From Syncephalis plumigaleata (taxonomy: Eukaryota; Zoopagomycota; Zoopagomycetes; Zoopagales; Piptocephalidaceae), in the NCBI GenBank assembly GCA_025201365.1, contig JAIXMF010000071.1, forward strand, positions 1 through 46,256: 46,256 nt of DNA, given 5' to 3'. Positions 1-12,019 of the stretch are shown piece after piece (position 1 is the stretch's first letter; the number at the start of each line of letters is the position of its first letter). Both the position numbers and the translations under genes were made by a program. Below the pieces are notes generated by a model that searched no databases, had not been told where the DNA came from, and saw only the letters and a program-made list of their open reading frames with translations.

Positions 1-1026
1 TTTCTACGTGCACCAAGACGCTAAACACGTATAATAGTGATATAGATAGATAGCATATAGCATATAGCGTATAGATATGAACGCGTTAGTTCACTTGTCA
101 TTATCATCATCTTTATCATCTTGCTTGTTATACTACTTACATGAGCCATATTGAAAGTTAAATAGAGTAGGTAAGAATAATAATAACGAGGATGATGATG
201 ATAACGGTAAAAAGTAAGGAGTAAGAAGAGTAGATGGCGAAAGTGATAAAGTAATAGCGAGATAACTTGCGAAAGGGTGGAGGATGAAAACACGAGGAGA
301 TTGAATGGTGAACAAAATGGCCAAGGCCCACTGATTGGCTGTAATCCCATCATTGACCACATCCATTCATTTATTCGCACACACGCGTGCACACACACAC
401 ATATACATACACGCGCACGCATACTTTGATAGACGTATCTGCATGTCTGTAAGGATTGACAGCATATTACAATGCATCTTTTCTTACTGAAAGGATAGTA
501 AGATTACTACTAATGAAATACTTTGCATTTTACTTGTAAATACAAAGACATGAAAGGGATCAATTCTATTAGCTATGACGATCCATGTAGGCATGCCAGT
601 ATTATTATTTGATTAATGCTAATGAACAAGTGAATTAGCAATAAGCAACAACTCGGTTAACCATGATCGTTTACATAGGAGATCTGAATATGGTTCGAGT
701 GTTTAATCCATGAATATGGCTTTATACAAATCAGTAACGAGTCATTTCGTTAAAAGTAAATAAAAGAATATTAATGTTAACTGTACGGTTCATTGCTTAT
801 ACAGTTGTGAGTGGGTGAGACTGTTCATAAATATTAGAGTATGCTATCCATTTCTATGATGCTTGCTCATATGTTTGTTGCTTTATATTGGTAGCGATAT
901 TGGTAGAATGAATGACCAATACTAAATAAGAAACTACATTACATCAAATGAATGGAGTGATTGTTAGTCATGCTATTACAAATACTCACATACTCCATAA
1001 CCATATGCTGTATTTAATGAGCATTG
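1..1026. other. Intergenic, no gene recognised; purine-skewed stretch at 150-350
   Basis: No exon with recognisable protein similarity was found. The segment around 150-350 is rich in purines on this strand, so its complement reads as long hydrophobic pseudo-ORFs in the same style as the repeat family further on. A short CA/CG-rich alternating stretch lies at about 380-420. Confidence 0.4.
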
Positions 1027-1950
1027 TAAATCGTGTATTTATTAAATAAACTATGCTGATAATGCTTACGGTTAATGGCATAGGAGTAGCAACGAGTGAA
1101 CAAATAGAATACACGATAGACAATATAATAAACAAGCAGTAACTAGTAGAATGACTGACTTGTCACGAAAGAGCAAGGAATGAGCAGGGAAGGGTGCATG
1201 AACACGTATGCCAGTTTATTCGAAGAAGTAGTGTATGCTTGTATGTGGTAAATAGAGTATGTATATGGCAGTAAACAAATAAAATACAAATAAAAGCATG
1301 ACGTAATAGTGGCATACAAACAGATGACGGAAAAGAGTGGTAAAACTAAAAGGTGCATATTACAACGAGAACAGTGAACGCTTAAACATTGATAAATAAG
1401 CAGGACGGTGATAGAAAACAAAGAACTAGAACGAACAATAAACAAGGCTTATTGTTATAGTAATAATAACGACAAGCGAGCATGTAGATAGGTTAGAGCA
1501 AGAGGAAAACAAAGAGATAAATAAAAGTCATAAAGATAGTATGACAGAATAGCTGTTATTGGAAATGTGTATGCTAAAGTGAAAGAGGAAGTAAGTGGAA
1601 TGCGAATGACACGAATAAGGCGCGTATTACTGAGAAAGTAGATAGGTAAATAAAAGGAAAAGGAATAAATAGCATATAGTTAAGAGGAAGTAGACGTGTG
1701 TTGTTTACTGACAAGTGGAATGTAGTTAAGACTAAGAAGGCATTTACTGTTTAATGACAAGGGAAATGACAGGGAAATGAGGTTGACACGAATAAGACAG
1801 TATGTAAAAGAAGTCAACGACAAGTGGAATGTAGTTGACACGAAGAAGACAGTATTGGTAAAGAAGTCAAGGAGGAGGAAAAGGAAGTAACAATGAAATG
1901 GATACTTAGAAGTGGATTAGTTCACCATTAATGTCATTAGACACTAGTAA
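1027..1950 (-). repeat. Repeat family R1, copy a (direct repeat of 16988-17800)
   Basis: About 0.8-0.9 kb that aligns by eye, in the same orientation, with 16988-17800. Both start near an AAATCGTGTATTTA motif, continue through AGCAACGAGTGAACAAA, and end near CCATTAATGTCATTAGAC. The pyrimidine-rich strand is the minus strand. Its right part (about 1590-1860) holds roughly four degenerate copies of a 45-60 bp unit containing TTGACACGAAGAAGACAG; the other R1 copy has about two. The ORFs inside are low-complexity Leu/Ser/Tyr/Phe-rich strings, which I take as a composition effect rather than genes. I see no terminal repeats, polyprotein or target-site duplication that would assign a transposon class. 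Confidence 0.75.
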
Positions 1951-2304
1951 CAAACATGTCGATTAGTATTAGTATTTATTAATTGCTAGTAATAGACGAA
2001 TAAACTAAATATTCTTTATTAAGCATCTTTGAATGGTTCTATTTGAATGACAATGAAGTGCTTTGTGTATTTGGCTCATGTGTATAGATTAATTACAATA
2101 AAGATATTGCTATAATGACGTGACATGACGTGATGTGTTAGTTGACGTGTAGATTAGCAATATCAACATGTCATCTTAGTCATACGAACTATGAAATTCA
2201 CATATAAAAATGAAGCTATACAAGCAGCTAGTAAAATAGAACATCTGCTCTTTACTGCTTTTATTTCGAAGCATACTGACTACTCTCTCTCTTACCTGTT
2301 TTAG
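1951..2304. other. AT-rich spacer ending in a 3' splice site
   Basis: No gene seen. The last bases (about 2280-2304) form a pyrimidine tract followed by TTAG, a credible 3' splice site for the kinase fragment that follows. No convincing upstream exon with kinase N-lobe motifs was found. Confidence 0.35.
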
Positions 2305-3120
2305 TTATATAAAATTACCATTAAAGCTAAGTTCAAAGAAAGCGATAAACGCGTTTGTAATGCTATGGTGGAGTGCGCTTTTGCGTCAGCTACTGGCGTT
2401 ACTTTTAAGTATAGCCAGTCGCCCACTGCGGTCTACGCAGACTTTGGGCTAACTGAGAAACTCGTGCCACCGACATCGCTCATAACTGAGTTCGGTGGCA
2501 CGAAGGCTTATATGGCGCCAGAGGTGTTTACAGCACACAATCTAGAATGGCGTGTCATTACGAGAGGGTTCGAGCTCATGGATCGAAAGCTACTGCCCTT
2601 TCTAGAATTGCCATCATTAATGAAGAAGGGGTATGGCAAGGCCTCCGATATGTGGAGCCTTGGCATAATACTGTTCGAGATGCTGTTTGGTAAGTGACTA
2701 GATAATTACAACTTACTTATACTAATACCAATGCCATTATTAGGAAGACTACCATTTCAAATGGCTGACGATTGTTACGAGCAGTTCCGCAACACTCTAA
2801 AAATGGATGTTGCCGCTTTAAACCGGCATGGGCGAGTCACCGATGAGGGTAAGTATAACAATTATTATGAATTTATATTTGCTAACTATTGATTAGGCAT
2901 GGAGCTCATTTGCAATCTACTAAAAGTAGATGCCAACAAGCGATATACCGTGGATGATGCGCTGGCTTGCTCGTGGCTTGCTGAGCTAGCGGCGGAAGAG
3001 GCAAGCTCCTCTGCTTCAGCACAGCAACCCCGCAAGCGCAAGTGGCGCAAGCCCTCCCCTTCAACTCGCACCAACTACCCGCGCGATGCCAAGCGGGCCA
3101 ATGTCAATTACAAATGGTAA
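2305..3120 (+). pseudogene. Protein kinase C-lobe fragment, N-lobe absent
   Basis: Three exons (2305-2689, 2744-2848, 2897-3120) join in frame into about 237 codons. Visible kinase elements are ADFGL (metal-binding DFG), YMAPEV (APE motif), DMWSLGIILFEMLFG (helix F region) and a final LLKVDANKRYTVDDAL segment, the usual C-lobe end of Ser/Thr kinases. The glycine loop, the VAIK lysine and the HRD catalytic loop are all missing, and about 30 residues are inserted between APE and DMWSLG. It therefore cannot be a complete kinase as read. The C-terminus is a basic tail (RKRKWRK). It lies between repeat copies R1a and R2a, so truncation by rearrangement is likely; an unrecognised set of upstream exons is the alternative. 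Confidence 0.6.
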
Positions 3121-3639
3121 GTAAGCTTCTATTTCAATACATACATGACTAACATATCTTTAGTTAAATATGTAACACTACTTTCTTCTTTCCTTCTTAG
3201 ATCATCTTTTGCTCAACATGTATTCTATACTAAATAAATTCTATGCTTTATTCTAATTCTCGATTACTCTTACAATCAAAATGATGCTAACAGCACATAC
3301 ACAAATCATTAATAAATGCTTATACTGTTCCTTTATCACACATGTAGTTGAATGCCTAGCATACTGAATCTATTTATTCAAGTGCTCGACAATATCATCA
3401 TACATAATTTATTTTAATCATCACTTTAAGCAGATACAACTAATATCATCTTGCTACTCACCTCATTCCACCTTTACTTTCATACGCTCACTTTCGCTCT
3501 CTTTACTCATTATGACTATCTATTTCCATCATTCTACCTTTCCACTACATACACATGCTTGTCACTACTGCCATTTCACACTGCATATATTCACTATTCC
3601 ACCTATTGCTCATTTCCCTTGTTATTTACTTCTTTACAC
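3121..3639. other. Pyrimidine-rich spacer leading into repeat R2
   Basis: No gene recognised. From about 3430 the strand becomes pyrimidine-rich and grades into repeat R2. ORFs of 90-130 codons here are low-complexity and overlap each other in two frames, the behaviour of skewed non-coding sequence. Confidence 0.4.
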
Positions 3640-4630
3640 AGTACGCGTCTTCTTCGTGTCAAGTGCATTCTAGCTGCTTCCCTTGTTCCCCTTTCCCTTC
3701 TTTACCAATATGGGTCCTCTTCGTGCTAATCTCATTTCCCTTGCCAGTAAACAACACATGTCTACTTCCTCTTGACTATATGCTAGCTATTCCTTCCTCT
3801 TTTATTTACCTGTTTACTTTCTCAGTAATACGCGTCTTCTTCGTGTCATTGTATTTTTCTATTCCTTGTTTATTGCTTCCGGCTATTCTTTTGTTTACTA
3901 CTAATCTCAACTCATTTATGTGCTCATTGTCTTTAGTATCCTAGCATCTTTGTTATTGCTTGTTATACTCATTAGCATACACTGTTCTGTCTTGTATGCG
4001 TAATGTTGCTTATGTGTCTGCTATCCTCGCTGATACACGTCATCTCCACCTTGTCTTTCTTCCACTATTCGTTCATATATCACTCCACTCTATCATAATA
4101 ATATCTATACGTTGTTATTCCACTACAAACATACGTCGTTTCTGCAAGTTGTTTGAGTATGCGTGTCTTTGTACCGAGTACTTATTACTTTATTCCTTGT
4201 TCCTTTTCTTTCTTTCTTAACAATATATCACTTATCGTTAGTCTATTCCTCGGTCTTGTTCCATTCTATTCTTGACTACCGGTAACGTACAACCTGCTAA
4301 GCGTGCTGATCAGTTATTCATTCGCGGCATTTGCTATTCCTCGCTATACAGACAACGCTGCTTCTTGTCTATACAATAGCGTGTTTATTTACCTTAATTG
4401 CCGCTGATTGGCATAATAGGGTAATGCAAATAACTAAACGTGCACGCTATATGCATTCTGCTCTTCTTCTCTTCTGCTTCTTCAGCTCATTTTCTACCGT
4501 TTCTCTATGCTTTCTCGCTCTCACATATCACTTACACGTCTAATAAATTGCCATGGATCACACCTGTCCATTTTGTTTATCGCTTTCTTTGGTCACATAC
4601 ATGTAGACATTATCGTAGTGTTATCAGGTG
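3640..4630 (+). repeat. Repeat family R2, copy a (inverted relative to 21150-22090)
   Basis: About 0.95 kb whose complement matches 21150-22090; over 4331-4543 the coordinate sum with the other copy is constant (25782), so there is no net length change there. The left part (about 3640-3860) carries three copies of the unit containing CGTCTTCTTCGTGTCA, which is also found on the complementary strand of R1. R1 and R2 therefore share one module and differ in the rest. Similarity to the other copy stops near 4630. ORFs inside are low-complexity and not considered coding. Confidence 0.75.
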
Positions 4631-5150
4631 TAAGCGTATATGTATGATCCTTTGCCATATACGTGCTAACAATTCATTAATTGGAATGATTGGTATACTG
4701 CTCGTTCTTGATTGTACTATATTGCCAGCAAACAGCGAAGGCTCATTTTAGTTTAATCATTCTATTTTATTGCCGTATTATAATCTTGTCTTGACTGTAG
4801 ATGGCTTCGTGGCATGGACCTGTGTTTATATGAGTGCGTTAACGTACCAATATTGTCTTTATTGTTATATTTCAATGATCATTGAATGTACGATTAATTA
4901 AGCATCGTTATTATTACTATAGCACATCCAGACGTAGAGTTCGATAACGACTCGATATACAGCATATGATCATGGAGTATGCGAGTATTTATAATGTGCA
5001 TCCGATTTATTTGATATGGTATAATTGACACTGTAAACTATCGTTGAAGCATTTGGTAAAATCGAGTATTGCATTCTCGTTGTAAGCATATATGCATACG
5101 CGGTCATTCCATTCACTAGTTTGCTAGCTATTAAATTGTTAATAACATTA
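4631..5150. other. AT-rich spacer without recognised gene
   Basis: No coding similarity recognised on either strand. Sequence resumes coding character only at about 5160. Confidence 0.35.
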
Positions 5151-5159
5151 GTCGAATAG

Positions 5160-5435
5160 GACTACAAGACAGCACAGGACTTACGGGTAAGATGATAGCA
5201 AAAGACATGTATATAAATCCATCTAATAAACTGCACTAGATTTATTGATTTTGAATCGAATAAAGTAGTACCGGTGGTCATAGCAGCAATGAATGGATTT
5301 GAAGTAGGCGGCAATAGCCTCCATGTTATTACAGCCATGATACCTGGTACATTGATCGAAGGCATGGAGGCATTAAAGGGATCGGGACCACATCAAGCAT
5401 CACCTGCTATGGTAGTCAGTAATGGTTATGATTAA
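5160..5435 (+). pseudogene. Relic of an RRM splicing-factor gene (PUF60-like)
   Basis: Two exon pieces join in frame: one ending at 5186 and one at 5240-5435, separated by a 53 bp GT-AG intron (5187-5239). The joined reading includes HRTYGFIDFES and AAMNGFEVGGNSLHV. These resemble the RNP1 strand and the final strand of the second RRM in PUF60-type poly(U)-binding splicing factors (family pattern HxGYGFIEFE ... MNxFxLGGQxLRVGxA). It then ends after about 30 more residues. No first RRM, no C-terminal UHM domain and no start codon are visible, so this is a gene fragment. It is followed at once by a short piece of repeat R1. The family call rests on recalled motif patterns, not an alignment search. 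Confidence 0.55.
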
Positions 5436-5441
5436 TTACAT

Positions 5442-5505
5442 AGAGGTAGCAATGAGTGAACGAAGAGAAGTCACAGTAAACAGTATAATAACCAAGCAGC
5501 TGTTA
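5442..5505. repeat. Short fragment of repeat R1
   Basis: The segment AGCAATGAGTGAACGAAG followed by AAACAGTATAATAACCAAGC matches the left part of both R1 copies (about 1087-1140 and 17048-17100) with scattered substitutions. The rest of R1 is missing, so it is a stub directly abutting the RRM relic. Confidence 0.5.
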
Positions 5506-5756
5506 ATACTACTACGGTTGGATTTTTTTGTAAATTATAGATACTGGTTGATTATACTAATAATAATAAACTGAGTGATTGATTCGGAGAAGCGAGATCA
5601 TTCACTTTATTAGTAAAAGCTCGTCACTTTTATAGCTGGAAATGCTTCATAATCGTATGACGTACAATTACACAAAGAAATGGTAAAGCGAAACACGTTG
5701 TGTTTGTAGAATTGATATGACTTCATTACAAATATACTATGATTTATTGATACTTG

Positions 5757-7384
5757 CTATAGTTCGCCATATTCTTGTATTATTCGCGCATGGCTGTCAT
5801 CGGGACTATGTATCGTACCAAACATTGCATCAATTTCGAAGTACACGCGTATGCTTAATGGTTCCGATTCGCATATAATTTCTTTTGTATTGATGTCTAC
5901 AAGCAATTGACTGACTTTATCAGTATAATTTTCTACATAAAAAACATAGAGATCCCCAATAATATGCTTGACGAACATTGTATCCGGTATTTGTAATACT
6001 TGATCGCCATTGCAAAATAAGTCTGTCCATACTTTCGTCGGTTCAGAATTAGGCATTAAGTAATCGCATCCAGCCCTTAATAATGGGATAGGTATATGCT
6101 GGTCAGAAATAGTGTAGCAATTACGTGGAGTATGGCTTTGATCGCTGGATGTTACATTATGAATTATGTGTGAATCATAATTGGGATGACCATGTAATTT
6201 AAGGAGCATATGCGAATCGTATGAATTATAAGTAACTACTAATGCATTCATTACCCTCTCAGGTAGATGAAACCAGCCACTTCGCAATTGTACAACAGGA
6301 TTATTGCTCGAGAATTGGTGTAATGCCCATTCAATACGATCTGTACCATCGTCTTTGACTATTCTTGCCGTGTACACTATTGCTGTATCATTGGTTGTTT
6401 TGTATAAACATCTCGCATTCCATATACCATCAGTGCTTCCTGCACACATGATACTATTATCTATATCGAATACCATTATACCGGCTGAATTCATTGATAA
6501 TTAGTACTAGTTATATTGTATCATTGTACAATTATCACACTTACAAATTAACGAACCCTTGAATTCCCCGTGTATTTCATGCACTAATAACGCCCATTTC
6601 CCCTCAATTGTCTTTACTTTATACTGTACTGGAACATCGAATGTAGTGAAAATACCACCATGTCTGCGAGTAAGTATTTCTACACTATAGTTGGTATCGC
6701 TCTCGATTTCCCTAAGAGATACGGCTATATAATGATCACCCATCACATAATCATCCTGAGCTTCATTATTAGTATCCAGTAAAAGAACGTTTGGTGATGT
6801 GAGGAATGTACTGTTATACACAATATTGTTGCTTGTTCTAAGATTTGAGTGCGGCAAATATTCTATAGTATAATTATGAATTGGTGTTTTGTCTGAGCGA
6901 CTTTGTTGTTCGATAAATATAGGATTATCTCTACCATCTCTGCGATAACGTACTGCATTATCGGCACTTCCATATCGATACGCGTGGTCTTGCATCGCCC
7001 AAATCGCCAATTATTCTCGGTGCTCACTCGTCGACGATATGTGTTGTACCAGTCCACATTCTCTAGTAGATCGGCTCGTTTATCCGATGTACATGGATTG
7101 TTGACATCCGTGCGTATACACCATAATACGAAATTTATCTCTTTAGCATAATGGGCTCCCGATAGGAAATCCCTATGGTATAGTGCTTGCCATAATGCTC
7201 TATCATTTCGAATACTGCTTCTTAACAAGCGACAACATGCTGATAAACGCAATAATTCGATATGACCAAATAGACTACGGAAGACACGCTGGTCATGAAA
7301 TGGAAGACAATTCAGACAGTCTAGTAATCTACAAGACGAGTTGGAATTACTCGACATTTCAGTAGTATCAGTAGAAGTAGACAT
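5757..7384 (-). pseudogene. F-box-like gene with an apparent frameshift
   Basis: Read from 7384 leftward, the protein begins after a Ser/Thr-rich start with LPFHDQRVFRSLFGHIELL and SACCRLLRSSIRNDRALWQ, the spacing of an F-box, then DWYNTYRRRVSTENNWRFGR, a segment common just after F-boxes of propeller-type proteins. The frame is then lost near 6990-7015 and continues in another frame (readable from 7010 to 6545) without a credible splice pair to explain the shift. A 60 bp intron (6485-6544; GTAAGT donor, TACTAAT branch site, CAG acceptor) removes the two in-frame stops near 6500 and joins the last exon (5757-6484). The remainder is about 400 residues of beta-rich, undiagnosed sequence. F-box proteins recruit substrates to SCF ubiquitin ligases. 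A single-base sequencing error would restore a functional gene, so pseudogene status is provisional. Confidence 0.5.
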
Positions 7385-7804
7385 GATGAAAAAGAATAAA
7401 GGGCAATATTGGTGCTTGCTTTGTTCAGTGCATCTTTATAATGGAAAGCGAGAGGATGCATATAACAAGCTTCAGTCAAGCAGGATGTAAAAATGACGCG
7501 ATATATGCTTTACATAATAACATTTATGTATGAAAAATTACTATTGCTGTTTTCTTTCTTTATTTTGACGCATTACCAAGTTGATTTTATCCAAATCTTA
7601 TCGAATCCGATTGACCCGCAACATCATGCACTACAATGCGTCATCGACGTAGAAATCCGAGTGTTGCAGAGTTCGACTTTACACATCTCACCAGCGATAC
7701 TTTATCATCCCTATAACTGCCGTCATCAACGGATCGCGTCTTCAACTGTTGCCTTCTTCTTAGTTCTATTTTTTTGTAGCAAATATAAACTACCTCGACA
7801 GAAT
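7385..7804. promoter_or_regulatory. Divergent promoter region between F-box-like gene and RPN2
   Basis: The 420 bp separate two divergently read genes, so promoters for both should lie here. A TTTATAATGG element at about 7434 could serve as a TATA-like element for either direction. A 113-codon ORF (7493-7834) runs through the RPN2 start in the correct frame but its upstream part is not conserved-looking. I see no clear proteasome-associated control element. Confidence 0.35.
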
Positions 7805-10800
7805 ATGGCTGCCATTACCTCTGCCAGTAAGTAGACCGGATGACTGACTAATTAATAAGCAGCTCGTAGCTAATCCGATCTTACACGCGTGTTATTGTCC
7901 CTATTTGCTTGCAGGTGGCGTGCTATCTCTGTTAGACGATAGGGAGACGGAACTCCAAGTGTATGCACTCCAGAAACTCGACAGTATTGTCAATATCTTT
8001 TGGTCAGAGATCGCTGATCATATTGCGAAAATGTAAGCATAGTTAGATGATGAAGCTGATGAGAGGAGTACTTATTGATCTTACGTTCTTTTTAGCGAAC
8101 TATTGCACGAAGATGAGGGTTTTACTCATCGTGCATTAGCTGCCTTGGTAGCATCCAAGGTCTACTACTATCTAGGCGAATACGATGAGTCGCTTTCGTT
8201 TGCCTTGGGAGCAAGTAATCTATTTGATCCATCAGCCAAAACAGAATACACGGAAACGCTCACGGGTAAGCGTCTAATAGTTGCATTGTTTATTCCATCA
8301 AGCTTATGTATATATATATATATATATATATATTGATAACGATGATGCCATCATTGATGTAATATAGCCAAAGCTGTAGAGAAATACATTAAATTGCGCA
8401 CGAATCATGCCGATATGGATCCACGCCTAGCCGAGATTGTTCATCGTATGTTCCTGCGCTGCTTCGAGGATGGTGAATACAAACAAGCAATTGGCGTGGC
8501 TTTGGAATCCCAGCACATTGATTATCTAAAGGATGCAATTACTCAGGGTGATACGCCACATCTACTACCCTATGTATTGGATGTATGCATGACTTTGGTG
8601 CAGAATCTTGAGTTCCGTAATGCGGTAAGTGTATACGATGTAATATGATAGTCATTGTTGCGTAGTATTAACATGGCTCTTTATATCAAGGTGCTACATT
8701 TACTGGTGCAAACCTTTAATGAACAAGCTGAACCCGACTATATTTCTATTAGTCAATGCTTGTTGCACTTGAATGATAGCGACGCATGTGCATCAATGTT
8801 GCATACACTAACTTGTCAATCTGAAGTAAGGCAATATAAAAGTTATATAGCTAGTTCTAACGACGACGACGACGACGATGATGATGATGATGATGATGAT
8901 AACACGGTATTAGGATGACTACTTGATTGCCTGTCAAATTGCTTTCGATATGGTTGAAAGCGCCACGCAACAATATCTACGTAGTGTTTCCACTGCTTTG
9001 ACCGCATCTCAATCCAAGGTATATGATTATTCATGGGTATCTGCTTAATATGTATTAATTGTGCATTGTAGGATTCTGACGAACATGCAACACGATTCGA
9101 GCATCTGGCCAATATCTTGTCGGGCAGTGTGTCAATTCGACTCTACCTTGAATGTCTCTACCGCAATAATCATACGGATTTATTGATTCTAAAGAATACC
9201 AGAGTATGTATAGTGTTATGAAAGACATCGTATGAGCATGTGCAATTCTAACCTTTATTCCATTATAGACTGCATTAGATTCACGTAGCTCCATGTATCA
9301 TAGTGCGGTCACCTTTGCCAATGGTATAATGAATGCCGGTACAACCAGTGATCGATTCCTACGCGATAATCTTGAATGGTTGTCGCGCGCATCTAACTGG
9401 TCCAAGTTTAGTGCCACCGCAAGTCTAGGCGTCATTCATAAGGTATTGTCTAGGAGTGACGAGTTTTTATCAAAATGTAATACTAACCATTGATTCTAGG
9501 GACATGTCACGGAAAGCTTGAATCTTCTAGCACCTTACCTGCCCCAAGGCAACAATAGTACCAGTGTCTACTCTGAGGGCGGTGCTTTATATGCTCTTGG
9601 TCTAATTCACGCCAACCACGGAGCTGACGTGGTCGAGTATTTGCAGAACGCCCTACGTAACAGTCAAGATGAAGTTTTACAGCATGGTGCTTGTTTAGGT
9701 TTGGGCGTAGCTGGTATGGCCACAGGCGATGAAGGTATGTTTTCTCTTTCTTTCTTTTTACGAATAACATACACGGATTATAACTTGATGACAACTATTC
9801 TAAAGGATTATACGAGGATATTAAAACGGTGTTGTTTGCCGATAGTGCAGTAGCCGGAGAAGCTGCCGGTCTAGCCATCGGCCTGGTCATGTTGGGTTCT
9901 GCCTCGGAACGAGTTCTTGACGAGTTACTCCGTTACGCGCACGATACGCAACACGAGAAGATTATTCGAGGCATCGCTATCGGTGTGGCACTTATGATGT
10001 TTGGCAAGGAAGCAGAGGCTGACTCGTTGATCGAACAACTAAAGAGCGACAAGGTAGGTCACGAATGATATTAGCGTGTCGACCAATTGATTAGTAACAA
10101 TGTTAATGATACAGGATACTATCCTGCGTTACGGCGCCGTTTATACCATTGCCATGGCTTATTGCGGCACCGGTAATAATAAGGCGATCCGCCAATTGCT
10201 TCACTTGGCCGTAAGCGATGTCAACGATGATGTACGTCGTGCTGCTGTAACCGCCCTTGGATTCATTCTCTTCCGTACACCGGAGCAAGTGCCTCGTCTT
10301 GTACAATTGTTGTCGGAAAGTTACAATCCTCATGTGAGATATGGTGCTACATTTGCATTGGGTATTGCATGTGCCGGTACAGGCATGAATGTAAGTGAAT
10401 CAGTAATAATATTGATAATAATAATAGTAGTGATTCTGTTTTGATAATTAATCATATGAATATATACAAATATACAGGATGCCATTGCTATTCTAGAACC
10501 TATGACTAAAGATTCAGTTGATTTCGTACGACAAGGTGCACTAATTTCATTGGCCATGGTATTACAACAACAGAATGAAGCCATGAATCCAAAGGTAAAT
10601 AGATCATGAATACGCACATTAGCTTTATACTTACAATTGCTTTAATTACTGTAATAACTATAACTAGGTTACTAGAATTCGTAGCTTATTTGAAAAGATT
10701 ATAGCCGAACGTCATCAGGATCCGGTAGCCAAGTTTGGCGCTGTTCTCGGTCAAGGCATTATCGATGCAGGCAAGTATTGAGTATTATTAATAATATCAT

Positions 10801-11992
10801 AGCTAATAATAACATCATTAATAGGTGGCCGTAATGTAACCATTGCTCTTCAGTCGCAGTCAGGTCAAGTCAACATGCCTGCCGTTGCTGGTCTGGCCAT
10901 ATTTACCCAGTTCTGGTATTGGTATCCATTGATGCACTTTATGGGTCTATCCCTTACTCCAACCGCACTTATTGGATTGAACAAGGATTTAAAGGTAACT
11001 AATGAAGAAATGAAGCGAGATGTATACATGCTACAATGATTGATTATAATATATGTATATGTGTATGTACTAGGTGCCTAAATTCAACTTTGTCTCCAAT
11101 GCTAAACCATCACTATTTGCCTATCCACCCGAGACTAAACCTCCTACCGCCAATATTGTAGAAAAGGCAAGCAATACTACTATTACTACTATTGCTCCTG
11201 TTAGCAATACAAGTACATGTGAATAACAAACGTTTATTTAAACATTATATAGGTTGCTACCGCTGTATTGTCAACCACAGCCAAGGCGAAAGCACGAGCC
11301 AAGAAGCAGGAAAAGGAGAAAGCACCCGAAGAACAATCTATGGAAGTGGTATGACTATTATCATCATTGCTGTTGTTGCTGTTGCTGTTTAAATCAGTTT
11401 GATATACAACTAATGCTTGTACACTTGTTCATTAGGATGACATCAAGGAAACTGAAGAGGCGGAAACATCCACCGATGCCAAAAAGGTAACTACATTCTA
11501 GTTATAGTTGTACTTGTGCCTAATCCACAAATCAATATGAATAGCCTGCGGGACAAGAGAAAAGCGAGGCTGACTCTGAGGAATTGGCAAACATGTCACG
11601 AGTATTGCCAACACAATGGCGATTCGTTAGCTTTAGCAATGACGCTCGATACATTCCAGCCAAAAAGGTAATCACTGATGCCAAGCATAATAGTCAACAT
11701 AGAATGAAGCGCAACTAACTAACTCCTTTTTCCTCATTAGAACAAGCTTGGAGGTATATTAATGATGAAGGATACTCGTCCGGAAGAGGAGGAAGACCTT
11801 GTATCCGTCAATGTCCCAACAGGTAAGAATGATCGTTTTATTTACATATCACACACGACGTAGCGAGTGCTTATCCCGTTTACAACCATTATAGCAACTG
11901 CCGCCCGTGCAATGGGAGATGAAGCCGACGCGTACGCCAGCGATGAAGACATGACACTACCGGAGGCATTCGAGTATCCCTTCGAGGATTGA
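7805..11992 (+). CDS. RPN2: 26S proteasome regulatory subunit Rpn2/PSMD1, 20 exons
   Basis: Largest non-ATPase subunit of the 19S base; it scaffolds ubiquitin receptor and deubiquitinase docking. Exons: 7805-7826, 7915-8032, 8096-8265, 8368-8624, 8691-8825, 8914-9018, 9072-9203, 9269-9442, 9500-9734, 9806-10053, 10115-10390, 10478-10594, 10668-10770, 10825-10994, 11074-11166, 11253-11348, 11436-11486, 11545-11667, 11741-11822, 11895-11992. They join into 934 residues, close to the usual 930-1000. The start [17 protein letters not shown], the proteasome/cyclosome repeats ([36 protein letters not shown]), GIIDAGGRNVTI and the C-terminal acidic tail are family hallmarks. A KEKA/EEE-rich linker sits near residues 800-860. 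Two introns use GC donors (10771 GCAAGT, 11167 GCAAGC); both are required to keep the conserved frame. Its stop lies 27 bp from the convergent ARV1 stop. Confidence 0.97.
8309..8333. repeat. (TA)n microsatellite in RPN2 intron 3
   Basis: About eleven TA units inside the intron 8266-8367. Confidence 0.9.
8861..8900. repeat. GAC/GAT trinucleotide repeat in RPN2 intron 5
   Basis: About 40 bp of GAC then GAT units inside the intron 8826-8913. If the intron were retained the tract would encode an aspartate run in frame until the acceptor, but flanking conservation supports removal. Confidence 0.85.
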
Positions 11993-12019
11993 GTATAAAC
12001 AGTGAAAATGATTAAACTT

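Noticed and set aside
21-422. Overlapping minus-strand ORFs of 133 and 77 codons
   Set aside because: Low-complexity Leu/Ser/Tyr/His-rich translations in two frames at once; explained by purine skew of the DNA.
3451-4751. Series of plus-strand ORFs of 70-129 codons
   Set aside because: They fall in repeat R2a, overlap in different frames, and their counterparts in R2b differ by frame disruptions; no conserved protein pattern.
5162-5365. 67-codon minus-strand ORF
   Set aside because: Antisense shadow of the RRM relic.
7493-7834. 113-codon ORF extending the RPN2 N-terminus upstream
   Set aside because: The RPN2 family begins close to MAAITSAS; the upstream part is hydrophobic and unlike the family.
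8861-8900. CRISPR-like or regulatory tandem array
   Set aside because: Plain trinucleotide microsatellite without spacers; no CRISPR features occur anywhere in this eukaryotic sequence.
8655-8918. ORF with a long aspartate run
   Set aside because: It reads through the RPN2 intron that contains a GAC/GAT microsatellite; the conserved frame requires splicing.
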